A stretch of DNA of 8,518 nucleotides from Pseudomonadota bacterium (GTDB lineage Bacteria > Pseudomonadota > Alphaproteobacteria > Rhizobiales > Xanthobacteraceae). Below the pieces are notes generated by a model. The model worked only from the letters and a program-made list of their open reading frames with translations, searched no databases and had not been told where the DNA came from. Shown here in pieces: positions 1-6,620 of this stretch. The translations under genes and the position numbers were made by a program. The stretch is taken from positions 1 to 8,518 of the forward strand of contig JAJYAH010000265.1 of assembly GCA_021779635.1 (NCBI GenBank), read 5' to 3'. Each line of letters opens with the position of its first letter. The first letter of the stretch is position 1.

Positions 1-1125
1 CGTGTTGCGCGCGATTCTGGCGGAAAAATCCGTCGGCAGCGCCAAGGCCTCGTCGAGCGCATTGGTGTGCAGCGACTGGGTATGGCCCTGCGTTGCCGCC
101 ATCGCCTCGATGGTGGTGCGCATCACATTGTTGTAGACGTCCTGCGCGGTCAGCGACCAGCCCGAGGTCTGGCAATGGGTTCGCAGGCTCAGCGAGCGCG
201 GGTCCTTCGGGTTGAACGGCTTCAGGAGCTTGGCCCAGAGCAGCCGCGCCGCGCGCATCTTGGCGACTTCCATGAAGAAGTTCATGCCGATCGCCCAGAA
301 GAACGACAGCCGCGGCGCAAAGCGGTCGACGTCGAGACCGGCGGCTAACCCGGCGCGCAGATATTCGACGCCGTCCGCCAGCGTATAGGCGAGCTCCAGG
401 TCCTGCGTCGCGCCGGCTTCCTGCATGTGATAACCGGAGATGGAGATGGAATTGTATTTCGGCATCTTCTGCGAGGTGTAGGCGAAGATATCGGAGATGA
501 TCCGCATCGAGGGCGCCGGCGGATAGATATAGGTGTTGCGCACCATGAACTCTTTCAGAATGTCGTTCTGAATGGTGCCGGAGAGTTTTTCGGGCGGCAC
601 GCCCTGTTCCTCGGCAGCCGCAACGAACAGCGCCAGAATCGGCAGCACCGCGCCGTTCATGGTCATCGACACGCTCATCTGGTCGAGCGGAATGCCTGAG
701 AACAGCGTGCGCATGTCGTAGATCGAATCGATCGCGACGCCGGCCATGCCGACGTCGCCGGTGACGCGCGGATGGTCGGAGTCGTAGCCGCGGTGAGTGG
801 CAAGATCGAACGCGACCGAGAGGCCTTTTTGCCCAGCGGCGAGATTACGGCGGTAGAACGCGTTGGAATCCTCCGCCGTGGAGAAGCCGGCATATTGCCG
901 GATGGTCCAGGGCTGGTTGACATACATGGTGGGGTAGGGGCCGCGCAGATAGGGCGCGATACCGGGCCAGGTCTCGAGGAAGTCGATGCCTTCGAGATCG
1001 CTTTCCGAATAGCCTGACTTGACCAGGATGCCCTCGGGCGTCAGCCATGGCTCGGCGCTACCGGCTATTTCGACTCGGGCGGTCTTTTCAAACGGGATAT
1101 TCGCAAAGTTCGGTATGCGGCTCAT
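1..1125 (-). CDS. mutB: Methylmalonyl-CoA mutase large (catalytic) subunit, N-terminal 375 residues; gene runs off the left edge
   Basis: The enzyme interconverts (R)-methylmalonyl-CoA and succinyl-CoA (EC 5.4.99.2) with adenosylcobalamin, the last step of propionyl-CoA assimilation in the cytosol. I translated the reverse strand by hand: it opens [15 protein letters not shown] and stays open for 375 codons to the window edge with no frameshift. This covers the substrate-binding TIM barrel; the linker and C-terminal cobalamin domain (DxHxxG) lie outside. Family landmarks are [12 protein letters not shown] (residues 72-83), [23 protein letters not shown] and [11 protein letters not shown]. Tyr78, Arg196 and His233 fall at a constant offset of 11 from the known Propionibacterium active-site residues Tyr89, Arg207 and His244, so the visible catalytic set is intact. 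A GAGG sits 8 nt before the ATG, which supports this start. The family is about 710-720 residues, so roughly half is present. It lies downstream of the small-subunit gene but is separated from it by a GFA gene and a palindromic repeat. Other names in use are scpA, mcmA and bhbA. Confidence 0.97.
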   Translation of the reverse strand, partial: MSRIPNFANIPFEKTARVEIAGSAEPWLTPEGILVKSGYSESDLEGIDFLETWPGIAPYLRGPYPTMYVNQPWTIRQYAGFSTAEDSNAFYRRNLAAGQKGLSVAFDLATHRGYDSDHPRVTGDVGMAGVAIDSIYDMRTLFSGIPLDQMSVSMTMNGAVLPILALFVAAAEEQGVPPEKLSGTIQNDILKEFMVRNTYIYPPAPSMRIISDIFAYTSQKMPKYNSISISGYHMQEAGATQDLELAYTLADGVEYLRAGLAAGLDVDRFAPRLSFFWAIGMNFFMEVAKMRAARLLWAKLLKPFNPKDPRSLSLRTHCQTSGWSLTAQDVYNNVMRTTIEAMAATQGHTQSLHTNALDEALALPTDFSARIARNT

Positions 1126-1140
1126 TCTACCAGCCTCGTT

Positions 1141-1218
1141 CGTCATGGCCGGACTTGTTCCGGCCAACCACGTCTTGTCCTCTCAACCGGCGAAAGACGC
1201 GGATGCCCGGGCATGACG
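1141..1218. repeat. REP-like palindromic intergenic repeat between the GFA gene and mutB
   Basis: The 78-bp element begins CGTCATGGCCGG and ends CCCGGGCATGACG. Its outer arms CGTCATG (1141-1147) and CATGACG (1212-1218) are exact inverted repeats, and inner arms CGTCTT (1171-1176) and AAGACG (1194-1199) are a second inverted pair. A small local hairpin, CCGGA/TCCGG, lies in the left arm. From memory, closely similar palindromes are scattered between genes of Bradyrhizobium and relatives, usually with an arm reading CCCGGGACAAGCCCGGGCATGACG. Here the right arm lacks the ACAAGCCCGGG part, as if deleted between two CCCGGG copies. The element is co-transcribed with the minus-strand genes and ends 3 nt before the mutB ribosome-binding site, so it would form a hairpin in the mRNA. 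It may stabilise the message or merely be a parasitic repeat. Confidence 0.75.
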
Positions 1219-1276
1219 GGTTCGATGACGAGAATAGCATAGCGGTTTACGGCCGTCATTCCATTGGGCCTTGTCT

Positions 1277-1741
1277 CTAATCATGGTCGGGATGCTGGTG
1301 GCTGACGATGCCGTTGAGCTTCTCCGATCCATAATTCTGCAGCGTGGTCTGACTTGGGAGATTGGCGATGGCGACCACCCAGCCAAGCCGGGATTCGGTG
1401 CCGAATTGCTGGATCGGCACCATCCGATCCGGACGGTCGAACGTACCGGTCAGGATCTCGATCCGGGGGCCGTCGATGCGGCGAAAGCTCAAGGGCGTGC
1501 CACAGTTGGCGCAGAAATCGCGCTCGGCGATCGAGGAGGAGCGGAACGCCGCCGGCTTGCCGCGGGTCCAGGCGAAATCGGTGCGTTCGATGTCGGCGAA
1601 AGACGCGAACGGCGCGCCGGTCGCCTTCTGGCACATCCGGCAGTGGCAAATGCTGACCTTCACCGGTGGCGCCGACAGCGCAAAACGCACCGCGCCGCAT
1701 TGGCAGCCGCCGGTCAGAACGGGTTTGGTCGCCGAGCTCAT
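1277..1741 (-). CDS. GFA family (glutathione-dependent formaldehyde-activating enzyme / CENP-V fold) zinc protein
   Basis: The 154-residue protein is a compact GFA-domain protein. Cysteines follow the family pattern: GGCQCGAVRF (Cys13, Cys15), CHCRMCQK (Cys32, Cys34, Cys37) and CANCG (Cys77, Cys80). That gives the seven cysteines expected to bind a structural and a second zinc. The founding member, Paracoccus Gfa, was described as speeding the condensation of formaldehyde with glutathione, but most homologues have no known substrate, so no reaction can be assigned here. The ATG starts 3 nt after the stop of the mutase small-subunit gene, with a GGAG 6 nt upstream inside that gene's end, so the two are co-transcribed and probably coupled. 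It therefore sits between the two subunit genes of methylmalonyl-CoA mutase. The last 12 or so residues (a His/Asp-rich SHQHPDHD end) go beyond the conserved domain. There is no signal peptide or membrane segment. Family assignment is sure; function is open. Confidence 0.93.
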   Translation of the reverse strand: MSSATKPVLTGGCQCGAVRFALSAPPVKVSICHCRMCQKATGAPFASFADIERTDFAWTRGKPAAFRSSSIAERDFCANCGTPLSFRRIDGPRIEILTGTFDRPDRMVPIQQFGTESRLGWVVAIANLPSQTTLQNYGSEKLNGIVSHQHPDHD

Positions 1742-1744
1742 TTT

Positions 1745-3610
1745 TCACTCCGTCAGCCGATAGGCCTCCTGCAGCGCCGCCAGCGCATCGCCGCCGGCGA
1801 AGATGAAATGATTGACGCCCGCGGCACGGAGCGCCGGTTCCTGTTCGCCCGGCCGCCCTGCCAGATAGATATGCCCGGCGCCCGCGGCTTGAAGGGTCGT
1901 CGCGGCTGCTGTCGCCTGCGCTGCATAGACCTTGTCCGAAGAGCACAGGCAGATCAGCGTCGCGCCGGAGGCCTTGAAAGCGGCGGCTAGCTTCGCCGGA
2001 TCGGTAAATCCCTCGGTATCGATGGCCTCGATCCCGCCGGTCTCGAAGAAGCTCTTGGCAAAGGTTGCTCGCGCGGTGAAATCGGCCGGCGTGCCGAGAT
2101 TGGCGAGAAACAGTCTCGGCCGCGCGCCGCTTTCCTTCACAATTCGATCCGAGCGGTCGCGCAAATGCTCGAACGGCGCGGCCAGCCGTATCGGCGGCAG
2201 CGCATCGAATTTGATCCTGGCCTCGCCATAGGGTGCAAGCACAACCGGCTTTGCATCCAGTACCGCGACGTGAGCTTCATGCAGGTTGGGGAACTCGCTG
2301 GCGCCGGTCAGAACTTCCTTGCGCCGGGCGATATTGGCTTCGCGCAACGCTTGCGTTGCTGCGACCTTGCGCTGGATCAGGTTCTGCTCGAGGGCGGCGA
2401 ACGCGCCGCCGGCTTTCTCGATCTCCTGAAACAGCGACCATGCGGCCTCGCCAAGCTGCTGCGTCAGGGTTTCGATACCGCCGGAGCCGGCGGCCGGATC
2501 GGACACCTTGGCGAGGTTGGATTCCTCCAGCAGCACCAGTTGCGTGTTGCGTGCCGCGCGCCGCGCGAAGGCATCGGGCAATCCCAGCGCCAAGGTGTGC
2601 GGCAGCACCGTGATGGTGTTGGCACCGCCGAGACCGGCAGAGAACGCAGCAATGGTTGCGCGCAGCATGTTTACGTAGGGGTCGCGCTGGGTCAGCATCC
2701 GCCACGCGGTATCAGCTGATATCAACAACGGCTTCGGCGCAAGGCCGCAACTTTGTTCGATTTGCGCCCACAGCAATCGCAGCGCACGGAACTTCGCCAT
2801 GGTCAGGAACTGATCGGCATCGGCGCTGAGCCGCGCATAGACCATGCTCCGGGCTTCATCCAAGGCCACGCCGGCACTCTCCAGCGCGCGCAGATAGCCG
2901 ACGCCGGTCGCCAGCACGAAGGCCAGCTCCTGTACTTCCGATCCGCCGGCGTCATGAATCACCCGTCCATCGGCAACCGCGAAGGGGCCCTTGAATCCTA
3001 TCGCAGCGAGCCCTTTGGCCGCGCCGGTGACCGCGGGCACGATCTCAGCCCAGGCATAGGGACTTGATCCCCAGACCGCGCAGGCCCCGATCGGATCGAG
3101 ACCGAAGCGGATCTCGCAGCCCGCCGGGGCGATGCCCTTGCGCTTGATGTATTCGGCGATGTGGCTGGCCGCCATCCGTGACTGCGGACCGATCTGAAGG
3201 TCGACGGAAATTCCGGCATCGATGAAGACGCCGTCGAGAAGCTGCTCGATCGCCTGCGCTGAGGGATCCAGCCCAAAGCCGTACGCGCCATTGGCGCCCG
3301 CGAAAACCAGCGTCAGCCCGTTGGCGCCGTTTTCGAGGTCGTGCAATGCCTGTGCGTTGGCTAGCGCGGTATCCGGATGATCGATCCGCTGCATGATCCG
3401 CCAGGGCGCCGCCGCGGGCCGGCCCGCGATCGGTGCGGCACCGTGCGCGCGTTGATAGATCGGCTCGATCTTCAGGCCGTCATAGGTCTTGCTGACCAGC
3501 TTCTCGAACGGCGCGCCCTTCAGCACGCCATCGACCAACTTGCGCCAGTCGTCATAGGTAGCCGGCGCGAAATCCGCCGCCAGCCGCAGGTCATCGGTTA
3601 CAGATGTCAT
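1745..3610 (-). CDS. mutA: Methylmalonyl-CoA mutase small (non-catalytic) subunit
   Basis: This 621-residue protein is the partner of the large mutase subunit and resembles it throughout (compare LPDAFARRAARNTQ with [13 protein letters not shown]). It is the structural, inactive subunit: the catalytic tyrosine of RQY is replaced by arginine (MQR, residues 73-75), the active-site histidine of GYHMQEAG aligns with valine in GRVIHDAGG, and the C-terminal cobalamin-like domain has LGTPADFTA where a B12-binding domain has DGHDRG. The conserved DPAAGSGGIETLT segment is present. The frame is open upstream to a GTG at 3661, but the ATG at 3610 (MTSVTDDLRLAADF) matches the usual family N-terminus and is preferred; a GGAGAG lies 11 nt before it. 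Length fits the family (about 615-640). The stop is 3 nt from the GFA start. Gene naming follows Propionibacterium (mutA small, mutB large); some organisms reverse or rename these. Confidence 0.94.
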   Translation of the reverse strand: MTSVTDDLRLAADFAPATYDDWRKLVDGVLKGAPFEKLVSKTYDGLKIEPIYQRAHGAAPIAGRPAAAPWRIMQRIDHPDTALANAQALHDLENGANGLTLVFAGANGAYGFGLDPSAQAIEQLLDGVFIDAGISVDLQIGPQSRMAASHIAEYIKRKGIAPAGCEIRFGLDPIGACAVWGSSPYAWAEIVPAVTGAAKGLAAIGFKGPFAVADGRVIHDAGGSEVQELAFVLATGVGYLRALESAGVALDEARSMVYARLSADADQFLTMAKFRALRLLWAQIEQSCGLAPKPLLISADTAWRMLTQRDPYVNMLRATIAAFSAGLGGANTITVLPHTLALGLPDAFARRAARNTQLVLLEESNLAKVSDPAAGSGGIETLTQQLGEAAWSLFQEIEKAGGAFAALEQNLIQRKVAATQALREANIARRKEVLTGASEFPNLHEAHVAVLDAKPVVLAPYGEARIKFDALPPIRLAAPFEHLRDRSDRIVKESGARPRLFLANLGTPADFTARATFAKSFFETGGIEAIDTEGFTDPAKLAAAFKASGATLICLCSSDKVYAAQATAAATTLQAAGAGHIYLAGRPGEQEPALRAAGVNHFIFAGGDALAALQEAYRLTE

Positions 3611-3643
3611 TCGCCAGGTCGCTCTCCGGAGCCGCTCGTGTTG

Positions 3644-3680
3644 TTGGCTGGAAATTGCCACGTGCCGACCGCCAAGCCAA
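3644..3680. promoter_or_regulatory. Possible operator: inverted repeat upstream of the mutase small-subunit gene
   Basis: TTGGCT (3644-3649) and AGCCAA (3675-3680) are exact inverted half-sites 31 bp apart start to start, about three helical turns, with CACGTG between them. They lie in the 93-bp gap between folK and the mutase small-subunit gene, where a promoter for the mutase genes would be expected. I could not find a convincing -35/-10 pair beside them. Six-base arms can arise by chance, so this is tentative. Confidence 0.2.
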
Positions 3681-3703
3681 ACAGTTGTTTTGGTCCCTTT
3701 TGA

Positions 3704-4195
3704 TCAGCCGAGGTCGGGCAATCGCACGATTCCCAGGGTGGAAAGCTGCGCCAGCGCGGCCGCAACCCTGCGACCTGCTATCAGACGGTCGGGCGCGATC
3801 TCCGCGAGCGGCACCAGCACGAAGGCGCGCTCGAACAGGCGGGGATGCGGCAGCGTCAGTTCCGGCTTGTCGATCGACACGTCGTCATAGGCGATCAGGT
3901 CGAGGTCCAGGGTGCGCGGACCCCAGCGCGTTTCATTCGCCCGGTCGCGGCCGAACCTCTTTTCGATCTTGTGCAGCGTGAACAGCAGGGCGTGAGGATC
4001 GAGGCTGGTTTCGATCTCGATGCAGGCATTGATGAAGTGGGCTTGCCGCTCGTCGCCCCATGGCGGGGTCGCATAGTCGGACGAACGCGCCAGCAACGCC
4101 GCCTGCGTCATGCCGCAGATGTTGGCGATCGCTCCCTGAAATGTCGTGCGGACGTCGCCGACATTGCCGCCAAGCGCGATCAGCACGTCAGCCAT
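3704..4195 (-). CDS. folK: 2-amino-4-hydroxy-6-hydroxymethyldihydropteridine pyrophosphokinase (HPPK)
   Basis: FolK transfers pyrophosphate from ATP to 6-hydroxymethyl-7,8-dihydropterin (EC 2.7.6.3), giving the substrate of FolP. The 163-residue length is normal for the family. Visible hallmarks are the N-terminal IALGGNVGD (residues 6-14), FINACIEIET (54-63), the signature RWGPRTLDLDLIAYD (90-104), whose Asp97 and Asp99 should hold the two magnesium ions, and LPHPRLFERAFVLVPLAEIAP (115-135). The start overlaps the last 8 nt of folB. No Shine-Dalgarno sequence precedes it (the upstream mRNA reads CACCCTCCC), so translation probably depends on ribosomes finishing folB. It is the last gene of the folate trio; 93 bp separate it from the mutase small-subunit gene on the same strand. 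No key residue is missing. Confidence 0.97.
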   Translation of the reverse strand: MADVLIALGGNVGDVRTTFQGAIANICGMTQAALLARSSDYATPPWGDERQAHFINACIEIETSLDPHALLFTLHKIEKRFGRDRANETRWGPRTLDLDLIAYDDVSIDKPELTLPHPRLFERAFVLVPLAEIAPDRLIAGRRVAAALAQLSTLGIVRLPDLG

Positions 4196-4568
4196 GGGAG
4201 GGTGGTTGCCGGGTGCGTGTCAGGACCACGCCGACATCGTCGAAAATCGCGGCGATCGGTGCGTGCGGCTTGTGGACGGTCACCTTGACGGCGCTGACGC
4301 GCGGAAACGCGCTCAGTACGGCGTCGGCAACGGCGCCGGCGGCGCGTTCCAGCAGTTTATAATTGGCATTTTTGAAGGCCGCCGTCGCGGTCGCGACCAC
4401 GTTGGAATAGGACACCGTATCGGCAAGGCGGTCGGTGCGCGAGGATTCCGACAGATCGGCGGCGAGTTCGAGATCGATCACGAAGCGTTGCCCAACTTCG
4501 GTCTCATGTTCCATGACGCCGTGGCGGGCATGGATGACGACGCCGGTGATGAAAATCGTGTCGGTCAT
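4188..4568 (-). CDS. folB: Dihydroneopterin aldolase
   Basis: FolB cleaves 7,8-dihydroneopterin to 6-hydroxymethyl-7,8-dihydropterin and glycolaldehyde (EC 4.1.2.25), the step before FolK. The 126-residue protein has the family signature ARHGVMEHETEVGQRFVIDL (residues 14-33, including Glu22), DTVSYSNV (50-57, Tyr54), LLERAA (72-77, Glu74 binding the pterin ring) and VTVHKPHAPI (97-106) carrying the conserved Lys100. This tunnelling-fold enzyme normally forms an octamer. Its ATG overlaps the folP stop in an ATGA junction, with GAGG 7 nt upstream, and its end overlaps folK by 8 nt, so the three genes are tightly coupled. The C-terminal tail after residue 116 (RTRQPPSHG) is short and probably unstructured. 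There is nothing unusual in the domain. Confidence 0.97.
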   Translation of the reverse strand: MTDTIFITGVVIHARHGVMEHETEVGQRFVIDLELAADLSESSRTDRLADTVSYSNVVATATAAFKNANYKLLERAAGAVADAVLSAFPRVSAVKVTVHKPHAPIAAIFDDVGVVLTRTRQPPSHG

Positions 4569-5449
4569 CGGTTGCCCTCGATCGCCGCGGCGACGGCCAG
4601 CGCCTGCACGGTTTCCGACACATCGTGGGTCCGAATGATCCGCGCGCCGGCTTGCGCCGCGAGCAGATGAGCTGCGATCGATCCGCCAAGGCGTTGATGC
4701 GGCTCCGACGGGGTAACCGTACTGATGAAGCGCTTGCGCGACGCGCCGACCAGCAAGGGCAGGCCGAATACACTGATCTCGTGGAGCCGGGCCAGCGCCG
4801 TCATGCTCTGCTCGGAACTCTTGCCAAAGCCGATACCGGGGTCGAGCACGAGATTGCCGCGCGAAATACCCGCTCTGTCAGCGATCTCGAGCGAGCGGGA
4901 AAAGAAGTCCAGCATATCCCGGATGATGTCGATGCTGGCGTCGACCTGGTCGCGGTTGTGCATGATGATGACGGGCGAATTGCGCGCGGCCACCAACTTC
5001 GCCATGTCGGGATCGCGCTGCAGGCCCCAGACGTCGTTGGCGATGGCGGCACCGGTATCGAGCGCCCATGCGACGACGGCCGATTTCATGCTGTCGATCG
5101 ATACGGGAACACCGAGGGCCGCGACCTCGGCCAATATCGGCAGCAAGCGCTTGATCTCTTCATCGGCCGAAACCGGCTGCGCGCCGTAGGGCCGGGTGGA
5201 TTCCGCGCCGATGTCGATGATGTCGGCGCCCTCGGCGATCATTCGCCGGGCTTGCGCCATCGCGCGTTCCGGCGCGATAAACTGCCCGCCATCGGAAAAG
5301 GAATCCGGTGTGACATTCAGGATGCCCATCACCGCGGGGCGCGGCCGGGACACGAGTGCACGCAACACCGGATGACCGGCCGGGACGGCCGCCGCAACGG
5401 GTCTGGACGTGATCGCGATCATGCGGGTCGCTTTGCGCGGTCCCTGCAT
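4565..5449 (-). CDS. folP: Dihydropteroate synthase
   Basis: FolP joins 6-hydroxymethyl-dihydropterin pyrophosphate to p-aminobenzoate to give dihydropteroate (EC 2.5.1.15); it is the sulfonamide target. The TIM-barrel motifs appear in order (numbered from the chosen ATG): MGILNVTPDSFSDGG (41-55), IDIGAESTRP (78-87), SIDS (117-120), ANDVWG (137-142), DPGIGFGK (203-210), GASRKRF (235-241) and RTHDV (273-277). The loop after ESTRP reads YGAQPVS instead of the common GxxPVS, which I believe is usual in alphaproteobacteria. The start is uncertain: TTG at 5458, ATG at 5449 (294 residues) and ATG at 5422 (285 residues) are all in frame and none has a clear Shine-Dalgarno. The domain proper begins near residue 35, so all are compatible. 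It is the first gene of the folate trio and overlaps folB by 4 nt. Confidence 0.95.
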   Translation of the reverse strand: MQGPRKATRMIAITSRPVAAAVPAGHPVLRALVSRPRPAVMGILNVTPDSFSDGGQFIAPERAMAQARRMIAEGADIIDIGAESTRPYGAQPVSADEEIKRLLPILAEVAALGVPVSIDSMKSAVVAWALDTGAAIANDVWGLQRDPDMAKLVAARNSPVIIMHNRDQVDASIDIIRDMLDFFSRSLEIADRAGISRGNLVLDPGIGFGKSSEQSMTALARLHEISVFGLPLLVGASRKRFISTVTPSEPHQRLGGSIAAHLLAAQAGARIIRTHDVSETVQALAVAAAIEGNR

Positions 5450-5515
5450 CGGAGTCAAGATGTTGGGGGTGCCGGTCTGAGCGCTGGCCGGACCGCTCCT
5501 CGCCGTTGAGCGCTT

Positions 5516-5923
5516 CTAATAGGTGATTTTGGGCGGAAGCTTGCGAGCCTGTGCGATCAGTTGCTCGACCGCCCTTTCCGAAGGCAATACGCGGACCAGC
5601 TTGCGCTTCGTATTGACCTCTTTCATGTTCTGCGCCAGTCGCGCCGGGTTGCGCAGCGCGAGTTCGCGAACCGTGGTGACGCCGGCGGCGCGCACCAGCC
5701 CGACCTTGGCCTTGCCCATGCCGGGAATCCGCATGTAGTCGGACACGTTGGCCCATTCGAGCAGTTGCTGCTCGCTGATGCCGGTCTTCGCCGCGAGCGC
5801 CTTGCGCCCCTTGACGGTGCGGGCGGCCTCAAGCAGCCCTTCGGTGGTTCGGATGCCAACGGATTTCAGCTTCGAAGCGGTGAAGGCGGTCAGGCCATCA
5901 ATCTCTGAGATTGGATATGTCAT
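5516..5923 (-). CDS. DUF4332 helix-hairpin-helix protein
   Basis: The 135-residue protein has two helix-hairpin-helix-like units. The first (about residues 5-34, ISEIDGLTAFTASKLKSVGI) has the IxGL...LKSxGI pattern. The second (about 62-93, MRIPGMGKAKVGLVRAAGV) has the GxGxxxAxxLxxAGVxT pattern. This arrangement matches DUF4332-type proteins, related to the DNA-binding helix-hairpin-helix and RNA polymerase alpha C-terminal folds. The C-terminal 30 residues are basic (KRKLVRVL...RKLPPKITY). Binding to nucleic acid is plausible but no specific function is known to me. It lies 23 bp after the upstream small gene and 66 bp before folP, all on one strand, so it may share a transcript with the folate genes. 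Its only stop before folP is a TAG; the frame then remains open into folP. The start ATG has only a weak GAG upstream. Confidence 0.85.
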   Translation of the reverse strand: MTYPISEIDGLTAFTASKLKSVGIRTTEGLLEAARTVKGRKALAAKTGISEQQLLEWANVSDYMRIPGMGKAKVGLVRAAGVTTVRELALRNPARLAQNMKEVNTKRKLVRVLPSERAVEQLIAQARKLPPKITY

Positions 5924-5946
5924 GGTACTCGATATGAAAAAGGTGC

Positions 5947-6312
5947 TTAAGCGAATTGACTGAGGCCCGGCGTCCCTGCGATGATCTCGCCCATCCGATC
6001 CGCTCCGATTTTGTCTCGGCCGAACCTGAAAAGTTCACGGGCGACGTTCTGAATCTCGCCCATGCCCAAACTAAGCCCCATCAGCTTGGTGCCGAGCGCC
6101 ATCAGGCCGCCGCCCATCAGCCTGCCAAGGCCGCCGCCTTTGCTTGAGGCTGCGATCGCGGCTTCCGCGCCTGGAATATTGTCGATCAGGGATTGAACTT
6201 TTTCGGCGGGCCCTTCGTTGCGGAGGAAACCCAGGATGATGCCGATGGTTTTTTCAGCAACGGCGTTATCGATACCGGCCTTTGCGACCAGCCGCCCTAT
6301 CAATTCGTCCAT
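5947..6312 (-). CDS. Small conserved hypothetical protein with two-fold internal repeat and glycine-rich centre
   Basis: I do not recognise a firm family. It resembles small helical Rhizobiales proteins sometimes labelled DUF2267 or DUF2780, but I cannot confirm either. The chosen ATG gives 121 residues (MDELIGRLVAKAG); an in-frame TTG at 6327 would add five, but the ATG has GAGG 9 nt upstream and a more natural N-terminus. Residues 26-49 (ILGFLRNEGPAEKV...IPG) align without gaps with 94-117 (LFRFGRDKIGADRM...TPG), sharing Phe, Arg, Ala, Ile and Pro-Gly at a constant spacing of 68. Between them, residues 59-85 form a Gly/Leu/Met stretch (GGGLGRLMGGGLMALG...) that could pack against membrane or another helix. 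There is no signal peptide, cysteine or histidine. It is the first gene of the minus-strand series and diverges from the HerA-like ATPase gene. Confidence 0.75.
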   Translation of the reverse strand: MDELIGRLVAKAGIDNAVAEKTIGIILGFLRNEGPAEKVQSLIDNIPGAEAAIAASSKGGGLGRLMGGGLMALGTKLMGLSLGMGEIQNVARELFRFGRDKIGADRMGEIIAGTPGLSQFA

Positions 6313-6435
6313 GTTGCCCCGCCTCAACCGGTTGCTTGCCGGATACTGTTTGTGAATTCATCTTGATCTCGCGCGAAATGAATTACAAGCGATGACCGCA
6401 TCCGAAAGCGCGATTCATAATCAATCACGCGCGAG

Positions 6436-6489
6436 TGTTGCAGCAATGCAAGCGTTGGCGGGAGATTCACGGCATATTGTCGCAGCAAT
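6436..6489 (+). repeat. Pair of 12-bp direct repeats 42 bp apart
   Basis: TGTTGCAGCAAT (6436-6447) and TGTCGCAGCAAT (6478-6489) differ at one base and are 42 bp apart start to start, four helical turns. A protein binding both would meet them on the same face of the helix. The core GTTGCA also occurs at 6542-6547 and 6561-6566 inside the downstream tandem repeat. They lie in the divergent control region. No known regulator site was recognised. Confidence 0.4.
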
Positions 6490-6532
6490 ACCCGTGCCTT
6501 CAGCCGTGTTCGGAAGAAAGCATCGGAGCAGG

Positions 6533-6570
6533 ACGGGTGGCGTTGCAAGATACGGGTGGCGTTGCACGAT
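6533..6570 (+). repeat. Tandem duplication of a 19-bp unit
   Basis: Two adjacent 19-bp units, 6533-6551 (ACGGGTGGCGTTGCAAGAT) and 6552-6570 (ACGGGTGGCGTTGCACGAT), match at 18 of 19 positions, and a third copy starts with ACG at 6571 before diverging. The unit length is not a multiple of three, which argues against selection as coding sequence. The repeats end 91 bp before the ATPase start codon. They may be a simple slippage duplication or doubled regulator sites containing GTTGCA. Confidence 0.8.
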
Positions 6571-6591
6571 ACGTCAGGTTCGTTCGCCGGT

Positions 6592-6620
6592 TTCAATCGG
6601 GTGGCAACATGCGGTATGAT
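6592..6620 (+). promoter_or_regulatory. Possible sigma-70-type promoter for the HerA-like ATPase gene
   Basis: TATGAT (6615-6620) matches five of six bases of the -10 consensus. A weak TTCAAT (6592-6597, three of six bases) stands 17 bp upstream. Transcription would start near 6627, leaving a leader of about 35 nt containing the GAAGAGG ribosome-binding site. The weak -35 box makes this tentative; an activator at the repeats just upstream would fit. Confidence 0.3.

Noticed and set aside
1126..1276. Small RNA or CRISPR-like repeat from the hairpin-forming spacer
   Set aside because: There is a single palindrome without regularly spaced copies; it is better explained as a dispersed REP-like element.
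1271..1990. 239-codon forward open frame antisense to the GFA and mutase small-subunit genes
   Set aside because: It lies opposite two well-identified genes, is Arg/Gly/Ala-rich without any recognisable domain, and is the sort of shadow frame GC-rich coding DNA produces.
3611..3703. Cobalamin riboswitch before the B12-dependent mutase genes
   Set aside because: The gap is only 93 bp, too short for the roughly 200-nt element, and no B12-box-like sequence was seen.
4625..5509. 294-codon forward open frame antisense to folP
   Set aside because: folP is certain from its ordered motifs; the antisense product is Arg/Gly/His-rich with no domain and merely mirrors third-position GC bias.
5450..5515. 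Intrinsic terminator between the DUF4332 gene and folP
   Set aside because: The repeated AGCGCT words could pair weakly, but no stable stem is followed by a T-run on the minus strand.
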